Shown piece after piece: positions 10,216-20,911 of a stretch of 64,000 bases of DNA (the stretch's first letter is position 1; every line of letters starts with the position of its first letter). A model generated the notes under the pieces. That model was not told the origin of the DNA and ran no database searches. It saw only the letters and a program-made list of their open reading frames with translations. The DNA lies in assembly GCA_025786725.1 (NCBI GenBank), contig JAHLTZ010000033.1, forward strand, positions 186,001-250,000, written 5' to 3'. The stretch comes from Syncephalis fuscata (taxonomy: Eukaryota; Zoopagomycota; Zoopagomycetes; Zoopagales; Piptocephalidaceae). A program made the position numbers and the translations under genes.

Positions 10216-12155
10216 ATGTCTGTCATCATGTTATCAGCAGTACATATGTTTTTCATGCCATGTTTGCTAATTGTGTGCTACCAAGCATGGCTGGGCCTCT
10301 TAAGCCAAGCTCAGCCTAGTCTGTCAACCATCAAGTACTCACTTGATGGGCACGATGGCACTACTATTACTTATAATCCAAATATGGGTAATATCAGTCC
10401 TTACCGAATCCATGGTGTTTTGGTGTTTACATCATTGATTGCTGGCAATAGTTCCAGGTGTCAGTTTACGCTAAATAATACAGCGGCATCATGGCTAGCT
10501 ACTTACAAGATGCGATCCAACTATTCAAATACTATTGTTGTAGTTAATGAAAGTAGTGCCAATGCAGCGAACTGCCAATCATTTGGTGAGGTAAATTTAG
10601 TAAATAGGCTGCTTTTAGTAGTTGTAATAATTCATTGAATAGATTATAAATTCGGCCAAAGAGTTTGATAAGCAAATGCAATATATGGGATATCCACCGA
10701 TGCGGGCATTGGTTTATGTATTGCAAGAAAATGTGATGCATAGACACAAAAGAAAAGCTCCAGAAAACATATATGTTGCTTTGATTCTAGGAAAATACAG
10801 CGCAGTTATACCAAAACTCATGGCGCTAACCGAACCAGTAGAGGTGACCATGGAACGATGTAGGTTATTTTAACTAATTTCATTACATCTAATGTCTAAT
10901 TCAATGTATAGCATTGGATCCTATGGATGAATTGTTTTTAACGACGGGATACAAAATTTACAAAGCAATATTTAGTATTATTATGATCTTTTTTCTTGTA
11001 TATGCTATCTCCATCACTATTTATTTGCTTTATACCTGTAAACTGCAAATAAGACTGAAGCTTGTATCGTTTTTGGTTGGATTTGTAGCCACAATACGTA
11101 AGTGTTGCGTTTGTATTTATATTATTTACAACAACAACGACATAATAATAATAATAATACTATTTGTCAGTTAAATGTATAGAGTTTTCTATTTTAAAGT
11201 CGCCTTTTATCAGTGCAATTATCGGTAAAACGGGCCATATTATATTTTTGGAAGGATTCATGGTTGTACTTTTGCTATGGTATGGACATGTATCATTTAT
11301 TATGTGACTATTAATTTATTTTCAATAATTGTATATTTCAGGAGTTCACTGATTGCTTCTATTCAAGGAAAACAAGGCCTACTACTAATACATATTATTA
11401 TATATGGGGCCTGTGTCATTTATTTTGTAGGGTATTGTATCGATACGGTGTCTTGGTTTAGTTATAATGGCTATTTCAGATACACTGCGTATAATATGGC
11501 ATTCTTTAGTACTACCATTTACTACCTATTACTAGCTATTATGTTTGGCTATTACAGTAAGTCGATTAACAATTTAGCAATGATAGCTAGTATATATATT
11601 TATATATATATATGTATTAAAATAAACTAGGCATTACATTTTCCAGAAAGCGTCGCAAATACAAAATCAACCAAGAAACCACTAAAGCACTTGATAAGGT
11701 AATTATTACAAGTGTGTGCCACAATAGAATATTACTAGCTGACAATGAAATTACTGAAATCGATACAGCTTACCTTGGTTGGCAGCTTATGTTTTATTAG
11801 TTTCGCTCTACGCGCCGTTTTAAATGCCACAGTAGTGCTTGGTGTTATCAATGTAAACACCACAGTTGTTGTTATGCAATCTGTTGTGTTTGATATTGGA
11901 TGTATGCTTGGAACTATAGCTCTCTTATGGCTTTTGGGCCCTCCAGCCACCGATGGAGACTACTCTTGTCAAGGATTAGCTAAGCGACTAATTACACGTT
12001 TTCGCCATGAAAAAGACACTCTTTCAGTTATTGAAAGTAACATCAGTCCTGCAAGTAAATCTGAATCTTCCAGCATTACCATAAATGCGCCAATCAAATC
12101 CTCTTATATTTTTATATCTAGACCACGACGCGAAACTCTAAGTACAGCTTTCTAA
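10216..12155 (+). CDS. seven-helix membrane protein with PA-like ectodomain (paralog 2)
   Basis: Seven exons, 524 residues if started at 10216: 10216-10590, 10643-10859, 10912-11097, 11183-11279, 11342-11556, 11631-11698, 11739-12155. Exon number, phases and several exon lengths (186 and 68 nt) equal those of paralog 1 at 6069-7993, proving common origin by duplication. A second Met at 10249 would start closer to the signal peptide (CLLIVCYQAWLGLL). Ectodomain: SPYRIHGVLVF, NYSNTIVVVNE, NCQSFGE, then several N-glycosylation sequons. Helices include YKAIFSIIMIFFLVYAISIT and LEGFMVVLLLW; helix 3 block SPFISAIIGK aligns with SPFITSCISR of paralog 1. The tail after helix 7 is shorter (~65 residues). 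Function unknown; receptor-like by topology only. Confidence 0.8.
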
Positions 12156-12839
12156 ACAAATCAATCCAAAAACATTCTCAATATTTAGGTAATATTATTT
12201 ATTAAGCCAAAATTAGAATCTTTAAACATTTAATAAATTAACGCGTAAACTAATAGTTATCATTACGATTATGATATTATGCTCATGTCGTTATAATAAT
12301 GTTTCATATCAATGATTTTTGGCGTCAAATAAATTTATTCTCTAATAAACTCGCTGCTATATTAAAACTAGGTTTTGCTATAAATGCATAAATACTGTTA
12401 ATAAAATAATTTAAATTTTATAGCAAATGAAACTAATACCAAAAAAACAACAGTTTTGGTCAGAATGATATGAATAGATAAAAGAAATATGCAGTGTATA
12501 ATAAATCTATAATAATGGCGATTTGCTTGTTATCACAATTCATTGCAGAGTTCCATTGTAGCCAAGTGACCATCATAAGGCCACTTAAACCACATCTATG
12601 CGACTAGCAGATACAGCAACGTCGTTGCGGTTACTTGAAAGTACAAAATGTAAAATAAAATAAAAAAGTATTAATTATAAATCAGTAACGGTCATTAGAA
12701 GTAATCATAATAATTACCTTATTATTTGGAGTCGATAAACTCCAAGAAATATTAGCTTTTTTAAAACCAACCCGGTATAATACCACTCAATCGTAGACTA
12801 CCAAGAATATGTTTGAAATTTGAAGCATCAGCCAAGTCA
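12156..12839. other. intergenic, no gene seen
   Basis: AT-rich DNA after paralog 2 of the seven-helix family. No open frame with family resemblance and no convincing splice-linked exons. It may include decayed 5' sequence of the relic copy that follows. Confidence 0.4.
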
Positions 12840-13067
12840 CGATTCCACAATCTTGCACCCGTAAAAGTTTTATGAGCTTTCTTACAATTTTGATTTGCGC
12901 ACCTACAAACAATCTAGATGTTAGAATAAAATATTCCTTTTGCACTCAGTCTATAAATTATAGTATCTTAGAAGCCCGTGGCACTTTACTTTTGGATGAT
13001 TGCGACGCTAATACGAACGTGGATTGTCAATTATTTGGAATGTTTTTAAACTTAGAGCTTGACAAGT
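12840..13067 (+). pseudogene. relic of a third PA-7TM paralog (ectodomain fragment)
   Basis: The frame around 12872-13067 contains INYSILEARGTLLLDDCDAN followed by TNVDCQLFGMF. This lines up with paralog 2 (NYSNTIVVVNE, then NAANCQSFGE) and paralog 1 (QCKSFDE): an Asn-Tyr start, a run of aliphatic residues, an acidic turn and the Cys-Gln-x-Phe-Gly ending at which exon 1 of both genes stops. No in-frame signal peptide precedes it and no transmembrane exons follow before the subtilase gene. Best read as the remains of exon 1 of a third tandem copy; the similarity is short, so confidence is moderate to low. Confidence 0.4.
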
Positions 13068-13340
13068 AGGACAGGTTTAGAGCTGTTATACTCATCAGTT
13101 AAAAGCACATTAAAGTCATTCTTTTAAAGTATACGCTTCAAACCAGCACTTCGAATGGGGTTTTGAAACTTTACATGACCGGCATAATGCTAAATGACAT
13201 ATATGTTATATTATTAATACATTATATTAAAAAAACTAGTTAAATAAAATACAAAATGTATATGGTTCACTTGCTAATTTATTATAATATTGCCAATAAA
13301 ATAACAGAATAACATTAAACATGGTTTATACCTAAATTGC

Positions 13341-15182
13341 TTAGCTTTTAACTATTCCTTGATACGGAACATAAACAGCTCGGCTCGGTGTTGATCTATT
13401 GACTTCTGGATTAGGATCAATTACAATATACCCAGAATATGACCATATTTCATTTTTTAATATATTTGTCGGAGGACTAATTGCTACAATAATCTCGCTT
13501 ATCTGATTTGGAAGTAGACTAATTGATTTTGGAAAGGAAACAGCTGCAATCACAGGTGGCCTCAATGACATATCGATAAAATACGATACTTTTGAAACCG
13601 CAGCAGTTGGAATATGTGAAAGTTTATACGATAATAATGTGGATGATAGAGATGAAATTTTGATTGGTATATTCACTGTGTTGGCATATGTATATCCCAT
13701 ATTAATTGACGACGGGGCAACAAAAATATTTGCAACATCTATCAATTTGTCAAGATTAATCATGCCGGCACCTTGATATGATACAGGAGCGTAGTAGTTT
13801 GGATTGCTGTCTTTGATTGGAACTGCGCTGTTTTGCAATAGAGTCTTGACATATACAACGTCAAGCGAACTCTTGGGATTGACTTCAGTCATTAATGCAA
13901 CTGCGCCAGCAACATAGGCAACAGCTGCTGATATATCGCTGAAATGAGGTTCATTCATTTTGGTTGTAATGGTGGTAGTATAAATTTTATAACTTGGTGC
14001 CAAGATGTCAGGATATAAAGGTGGTATGAATAGTTGATTTTGTGGTCCAGCTGAGTCAATAGTAACGTTTCCATCTTCAATGTATCCATATTTTTCTGCA
14101 AAAATATATTTGTGTCCACGCTTATTCTTATAACCTTCTTCTATAAATAAAGCATCTTTTTCACTAATATTGAATAAAGGTATGTTGCATTCATTTCTCT
14201 CTCTAGAAACGTCGTTTACAATGATAAGCGCAGCCATTCCTGTGACTCTAGCAAGCTCTATCAAAGCCTGCATTTCTATTTTTTTATACCAGACAAGTGC
14301 AATACCTCTTTCTTCAAACCCATTAGAGTATTCATTAGAGGGGTCTATAGGATTATTAGGGATAATATCCACTTCTTTGCCAAAGTTATATTTCATGTTT
14401 AAACACGAAGACGTAAACTCAATACGGCGCCCTGTTGTTCTTTCTTCAAACCAATGCGATAAATGATATTCTTGTTTGGCGCCGCCAACGCTTAATACAT
14501 ATAGTCTCTTGTACGAAAAGTATTGCCGATTTATAAAATTGTTGACCGTTGCTGCAACAATCATAATTACACCTTGGTTTGCAGCATCTTCTATTGTTAG
14601 TCTCAATTGAGCGCTACTTTCATCTACAATGGCAATTTCTGGTAATACGATAATTTTCATTTGATCATTAATCGCTGCTGTTATAGCTTTTAATACCAAT
14701 GAAGTTGAAGTTGGGCCTCTGCAGCCAAATACACGATAGGTGCCAAGTGTCGCCTCGGGTGCAACTCCGGTAAAATAATCGGTTTTTGCAACGGCAATTC
14801 CAGCTAGACTTACGCCACGCTTATTGCATTCAGATGTATCTTTACCTTGGCCATACTTAGCAGCTACAAATATGCGATGATATTCATGCTTTCCTTTAAA
14901 TGCAGTAGCTTTGAGATTAATTCCACTATCAATAATTCCAAGTTTTACACCTTTCCCTTTAAAATTCATTTTGTGAAGTGCCTCAACACCGGTAGGCACA
15001 TAATAGGGTGTTGCATAAATTGGTTTGCTGGTGATTTTAGAAGTAATAAAAGGATTACTTGGGTTAGGTTTTGCGTAAAAATCGTTTTCATGTATTTTGG
15101 CACTGTCTACGGTAGAATATTGTGTTGAACAAAACAGCAGTAGTGTAAGAATTGCCGATTGTTGTGCTTGTCTTGATATCAT
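13341..15182 (-). CDS. secreted subtilase-fold protein (S8 family), catalytic site damaged
   Basis: Single exon, 613 residues from the Met at 15182, chosen because it starts a clear signal peptide (SAILTLLLFCSTQYSTVDSA); the frame is open 58 codons further upstream without need. Domain order: S8 peptidase core (~60-290), PA insert (~290-365, with MAALIIVNDV and IPLFNISEKDA), rest of S8 core (PDILAPSYKIY, ~390-435), then a C-terminal Fn3-like domain. Asp is present in LGIIDSGI (D85). The HGTHVAGI block reads RGVSLAGI, so the catalytic His is Arg122. The Ser block reads DISAAVAYVAGAV with Ser418 retained but the GTSMAAP context lost. The oxyanion AAGN block reads AATVNN. Known members are extracellular serine proteases; this one is probably inactive as a protease and may bind peptides or inhibitors instead (inference). 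Confidence 0.85.
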   Translation of the reverse strand: MISRQAQQSAILTLLLFCSTQYSTVDSAKIHENDFYAKPNPSNPFITSKITSKPIYATPYYVPTGVEALHKMNFKGKGVKLGIIDSGINLKATAFKGKHEYHRIFVAAKYGQGKDTSECNKRGVSLAGIAVAKTDYFTGVAPEATLGTYRVFGCRGPTSTSLVLKAITAAINDQMKIIVLPEIAIVDESSAQLRLTIEDAANQGVIMIVAATVNNFINRQYFSYKRLYVLSVGGAKQEYHLSHWFEERTTGRRIEFTSSCLNMKYNFGKEVDIIPNNPIDPSNEYSNGFEERGIALVWYKKIEMQALIELARVTGMAALIIVNDVSRERNECNIPLFNISEKDALFIEEGYKNKRGHKYIFAEKYGYIEDGNVTIDSAGPQNQLFIPPLYPDILAPSYKIYTTTITTKMNEPHFSDISAAVAYVAGAVALMTEVNPKSSLDVVYVKTLLQNSAVPIKDSNPNYYAPVSYQGAGMINLDKLIDVANIFVAPSSINMGYTYANTVNIPIKISSLSSTLLSYKLSHIPTAAVSKVSYFIDMSLRPPVIAAVSFPKSISLLPNQISEIIVAISPPTNILKNEIWSYSGYIVIDPNPEVNRSTPSRAVYVPYQGIVKS

Positions 15183-16932
15183 CACTGTAATTAATTGTCG
15201 TATTGAAAAATGATTGTATAATTTAATTGTATGAAAAAGTGCCGATAAAAGCAAATAAAAATGAGACGCTGTATGTGAGATGAAAATATTTGGAATAAGT
15301 ACTTGACAGTTATTTTTAAACATAGACAAATTCCATAAAAGAATGCTAGCATGCACTAAATGTCATTTAAATTGTCAAACAGTACACTCAAAACGTGCTT
15401 TTAAAATAGCACTAGCCATAAAATGATAGTTGCATAGAAGTCACTAGTAATTCGATTTTCAATTGGTTAAGTTTTTAGTTTTAGCAGCCATCATGTGGTA
15501 CTATTTCTTCTTTAGTTATTACTTCCATTTTCATATAATTCTTTTGGCGGAACTGGTTACTCGTGGTATTTTATATAAATATTTATTTCCAATAGTTATG
15601 ACCAGCTTAAAGAGTGATTCTAGTGTAATTAAATAGTAAATTTTAATGAAATGTGCATTAAAAACAATAGTAATTATTTAATTAATAAAGCGTTGATAAT
15701 ATTACGTATATCGTTACGTATAATCAATCAAACTGTATGCTATTTCGCACAAGTATGCATACAACGTATAGGTAGCCGTTGGTAAAGTATACTGCAATTG
15801 TATTGCGTAATAGTATCATGGTTGCGATAATACACTAATAAATGTACAAAAATGGCTGTTTTTTACAGATCATGACTTACATAACTAAAATACAGCAAAA
15901 TGGTTGCTGAATTCGAATTCGCCATGCTTAGTTATACATATTGGTATGAAATATAAAACAATTATTTTTACAAAAAAGTTAGTCAAAAATGCAGTTTACG
16001 TAAATATTTGTTACCAAATATCTAAAATACATGTATGTCAATAGCATAAATTGCTACAATACATTAATATTTCTGTATACTAGCTTACTATTATGCTTGC
16101 TATAGTATTGTAGAGCACTCTGGATTTATTTTAATTTTAATTTAATTTTTAATATTAGATTTTAAAATCATAAAGTTTAATCTTTTTTATTAACAAATAT
16201 TTTGCCGTAATCACGTTTATTAGAAATAAAACATTACATTGCTGTAATGATCATACACATCAGAATAACAAATAACGCCAATTTATAAAGTTATAATACT
16301 GTTTATTGATGTTAAGGCACTTATACGATTACCCTGATTATAAATAAGTGAGTGAGTATTTAAATAAAGTTATAGTTAATGGTGAGTAAGACATGTAGAT
16401 AACCAAGAGGATTGTATAGCTAATAGTGTTTGTTATACATAAATGATAATGTTATTACAGTCCTGACTTTAAATGTTGTAAGCTAGATAATTGAGCAGAT
16501 TTGTTCAATTGAATAATATATATTTAGTCACGCTGTCGCCTTTTTGACCATTAGCCAATATATCAGTGTAACAGCTTTGACCTAAAAAATGATGCACCAG
16601 CCTTGTAAAACACTTAATCAGAATAAATAAACAAAATTACGTATACAATATACAACGATTTACAACTATATAGTTATTACTTTATGAATTAACAATATAA
16701 AAGTACGCTACACTTTATTATAATGCAATGCAATAACACAAGACCAGTTAGCAGGATCGACATAAGGTACATGTGTCATTAGGCATCCAAGGCAGCAATA
16801 AAGCATCAGTGAAAACTAAATCACACAAGCATTCGCGCATAGCTGTATTTACGCACAAAAGAATATATTAAAGTGGATTTGGTAGTTGATAGTAGAACTA
16901 TTATGGTCGAGTTCAGTGATAGCATGGATTTC
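15183..16932. other. intergenic, no gene seen
   Basis: About 1.7 kb of very AT-rich DNA between the subtilase-fold gene and the GPI-type gene, both on the minus strand. It should hold the promoter of the former and the 3' UTR of the latter. Contains TTTAA-rich low-complexity runs (about 16130-16160). No open frame worth calling. Confidence 0.45.
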
Positions 16933-17738
16933 TTATAGTGTCCAGACCAAAAGAGTAACCACTGCCACCAACAGACTGAATTTGCTGGAATCCATAACTG
17001 GAGTAGTATTGGCCGTACTGGTGCTGCTCTTAGTTGACTTGCCTTCTTTGGCAGCCTCCGTGTTGTTTTTGCCACCATTCTCGTCAACTGCGGCCTTAAC
17101 GGTGGGGCATTTTGCATTGAATTTCTCATAGTCCTGATCAATCATGCCAATGGTTTGCCCAAGGCATTGGAAGTACGTTGTTCCCAGTTGGAGTAAGTTT
17201 CCACGCGCAGCTGGCCGCACTCATCGCAAGTAAAGCTATGTTCACGAGGACCGTATTTGCCATCTGTACCCTGCTGTAATAAGCAATATTTCTTGGACTT
17301 GTCTTTGCGACAATATGATTGCCATCGCGGAACTGCCGTGTAAAGATCTGTAAACATCTTATAGGCTTGATTCTTTGGATTTGTTGCGGCATCCTTGCCA
17401 CAAGAATTAAGCAAGCCGGAAAGGAATGTAACAGTTGCCTTTTCATCACACTTGTGATTGTCAGCACAAAATACTCCAAGCGCATCTTCCATTTGCTTAG
17501 AGTCCGTGTAATTCTGTGGAACATTACCACGCGCGCAACCTAGCAAATACTTGTAACTTGGATCGTTAAGAATGATACTACAGCCACTGCCGGCCGCCGA
17601 TCCAGAGCCAACTGTTGCACCTGAGTTGAAGCCGCCAGTACTGGTGTCGGTTGTTTGCGGATTAGCAGCGACATGGCCAGTCGCAAAAAGAGCCACGATG
17701 CCCGCTGTCAACAGCGTAACATATTTTAAAGAAATCAT
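16933..17738 (-). CDS. Cys-rich secreted protein, probably GPI-anchored
   Basis: Signal peptide at the N-terminus (MISLKYVTLLTAGIVALFAT), then a Ser/Gly/Thr-rich spacer and a Cys-rich domain (CSIILNDPSYKYLLGC, FCADNHKCDEKATVTFL, SYCRKDKSKKYCLLQ, FTCDECGQLR) whose spacing resembles the fungal DUF7729-type extracellular family. The C-terminus is a Ser/Thr/Asn-rich stretch followed by a hydrophobic tail (FSLLVAVVTLLVWTL), typical of GPI-anchor addition. The two halves are in different frames. One in-phase solution is an intron at 17204-17134 (71 nt, GTGGAA...CAG) giving exons 17738-17205 and 17133-16933; a frameshift within the overlap is the alternative, because both frames there look protein-like. 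Surface role unknown. Confidence 0.7.
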
Positions 17739-20340
17739 GATGAATAAATCAAAATGGCGTCGGTGCGTTGTTTCTTAATAATACGCAGGCAAATTGTTAA
17801 TCTAGTTATTAGGGATATAAATATTAGTAAACAATTAGCTGATTAATATGGCTTTACATACAATCAAGATAATTGTGCGTAGCAGAAATTGCTACAATAT
17901 CAGTGGCTATAGTAGCTAGCTCTATCAGTGAAAGAGAGTTGCAGGGTCAGTTAAACGTCAAGTGCGTAAAATTCAAGTTAATTGCAGTTTAAGCAGGTTA
18001 TTGCTAGTGTTAAGCATATAAATGAGGAGAAGAGGACGTTGAATGATAGTTGTCGAAGCTAATTAGTAAAAAAGAATGGCAATAAATAGGCACAGAATAG
18101 AATTGCATAAATGCAGAAAAGTTAGATTGCCATAAAAGGGACGACAATTAAACGGGCGACGGGTGGTTCACCAATGGCTGTTTCAAAAACAGATGTACAT
18201 CCAAAATAGTCTAAGATATGCCTATTTCAACCAGCCAACAATTACATGACGAGTTGTGCCGTAACGTGTACGGTATACGCAAGTGCATCTGCCTATCTTA
18301 TGGCTTAGTATTGTAGTTGTCATGTACTTTGTGTAAAAGGTTTAAGCAAAACAATATAGCCGCCTTTGTGCAGCCAGTGGATAAACATGAAATACAATGC
18401 AATCCGTCGCACTAACAGATTACTTGCACAAATGCATTAGGCAAAAAGCAAATCAGCAGGTAAAAGAGATAAAAGACCATTGTAATCGCTATTTTAATAA
18501 AAGCTATTTTATCGAATACAATAAAAGTGCAGTTATGCTATAGTTGCGCTAAACAAGCCTTTTCAATAGTATAATCTTGTTTGAGAGTAGGCTATAGACA
18601 ATACAATACACACTGTATTCATATATAGCGCAATATATCAATTCTTCAATTCTGTGTGAAATAGATGGTTGCCATCTATATCTCCGCATATCCCAAAAGT
18701 GCATCACAACGTGTCCCATATCTTCATGCTCTCAGGAGAATACACTTACCACTATTGCGATAGCAGACAAGCAGTGTTGAAAAGAAGTATTACGAATTAC
18801 TGGTTAAAAAAGTAGTCGAAGGAAGAGAATGAATGGTAAATGTAGAACGACAAAAATAGAATACCACAGCAGGCAGTTTAATTAGAATTTTAAAAGACAA
18901 GCCACAGACAAGCACGAAATACTAGATTGTGCGTATGTGTAGAGCCTCGCCACCGCCTTGGCTATAATAATAGTAGTTGTGGATGGTAAATGGTGGTTGG
19001 TTTAACTAATCAAAGTAGGAATTAGGAAGAGATGGAATTCACAAAGAAAAAGAGCAGCAGAGTTTGTGTGTGTAATTGAGTTGCTATTATTGCTGATATG
19101 TGTGTGTGTGTTACCGTCCCGTTACAAAATCCTAAATAATCCTCAGCCCAGTAATAGTTACAGCATTGATGACAAAAATTGGCCAGTCGGCTCAAGATGG
19201 ACGGGAAAATTAGACAACAGCTTGCTCATTGGCGTAAGCTCACTTGCCCAAATAGATATCAAATCAGGGCGTATTTAATCTATTTTTATCATGCAGCACT
19301 CTTAGATCATTATTGGCAGTGCCTACTTTATTTGTTTTTGAGAAATGCCGCTGCTTTATACATTTGGCAAGCTGTGTAAAATGTCACACACACACCTAGA
19401 GGGGTGGCCTGCATGAGTTTTGTCTTCTCGGAGTCAAAATAGGATCTTCCCTGGGAATTTGTTACAAAACAAATGGTGAGCATACTGATGTATAAGACAA
19501 ATCATTAGTAGCATTTGCTTGTTTGTTATTATCGCTAATTATAATTATAATTTGTTTTTCAGTATAAGGAATTGACATATATGACATCTAACTTACTGTT
19601 ATGCTACATTGCTACTAATATATATTATAGTTGTATTAACATACTATGATTAAATAAATATTTAAATTACAATATTTTGTTTGAATATTCGTAATTTGAG
19701 CACAATATTTAACATATATAAAAATAGGTATAGCCAAAAAAGCTATGCAGTTATTATTAAAGTTGCATAATATTATAAATACGTAATAGTGCCACCACAA
19801 ATTATAATAAAAATGTTTTTTGTTCCGATTTAATTTAGTTTATTATCAAAATTTATACAGCTGCAACTTCTGTTATAAATTTGCTGATTCGGGCTATCAT
19901 TAAACGCAAAAGCTGCATAATATTAATAATAGTTACTTAATTGAATTACTATTATAACATCCGACTAAGCTACCCTGTTTGATTTTCTTTTCTTTTTTGG
20001 TTGCTTAGTCAACGTTACATCATCCTACTACTGATGTTGTAACAGTATGAATTATTTATGTGATTTAGTTTCTAACAGTATCACTATACAGCTATATAAA
20101 TACTTATCTGAGTGTTAGGTGTTTACACCTGTTACTTTACCTGATACTTTTTCTTTATTTTCCTTTGGTATCATAGTATATACTGAACATTAATTATTCA
20201 TATTAAATGAAGATTTAACTATTTAAATACACAATAAAATTGTGTACTTTTATAATTTTCAATCATCATGTCTAACCAAACTGCCTAACCAACTGCTTTA
20301 TTTTATTTTATTATTTATTTTGTAACAATGGTTTCTGCTA
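17739..20340. other. intergenic, with a dispersed non-coding repeat near its end
   Basis: About 2.6 kb without a supported gene. A 70-codon frame at 19066 begins with a hydrophobic run but has no partner exons. The part from about 19690 to 20060 is diverged but recognisably similar to non-coding DNA at 46340-46720 (shared CCGACTAAGCTACC and neighbouring blocks), and partly to 42170-42310, all near F-box-like genes. Confidence 0.45.
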
Positions 20341-20352
20341 TAAGCTTTCTCA

Positions 20353-20625
20353 ATACCTACTTGTGGAAAAAGATGATAAACTAGATTTCAACAAAGAATT
20401 TAGTTTGTGGGCTTACAATGACTATCGGCATACTATTGGTAATCTTTTTGCTGTTTCAAGCAAAGAAAATAATAAGCCACAAACTTTGTTGGTGGATGCA
20501 AGCACTGGCCAAGTTATACGACAAATAGAAGACGCCAATGAAACATATTGCCACATTTTATGATGACTAGATTTGTAACTGGAAAGCGTTCCTTCAATAG
20601 TCAAACAGTAAGCTATGGCGCTCTA
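20353..20625 (+). pseudogene. truncated tail of an F-box-like gene
   Basis: Carries the last ~90 codons of the gene at 39986-41503 (DDKLDFNKEFSLWAYNDYRH, then GNLFAVSSKENNKPQTLLVD) with no start or F-box. Near 20540 a base is missing relative to the intact gene (GAAACATATT versus GAACACATATT), so the frame ends early. It is the passenger end of the inverted duplication and cannot be functional on its own. Confidence 0.85.
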
Positions 20626-20911
20626 TAAGCAATAAAAGTAATGCTATTTTAAAACAAATTTTATTTAAACTTTATTGCAATGCAAAACGTAATACTATCC
20701 CGATTATTTATGACTCATAAATGGTAAATCATGGCCTTGGTCTTTTGCCATTTAAGGCATCGATAATTTGCAATGTTTAAATTCAAAAAACGATAAGCGA
20801 ACTTCTATTACTATTCTTGTTTGTTTTATTGTGTTTAACTATTTCGTACTATCAACAACGTATATATTGAAACAGAACCACGTTATATTTATCCAACAAC
20901 CATATTTTACG

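Noticed and set aside
15183-15356. 58-codon extension of the subtilase-fold gene
   Set aside because: The signal peptide begins at the Met at 15182; the extension is unlike a coding N-terminus.
19066-19379. 70-codon frame starting with a hydrophobic run
   Set aside because: Looks like a signal peptide but nothing recognisable follows and no splice sites extend it; GT-rich low complexity explains it.
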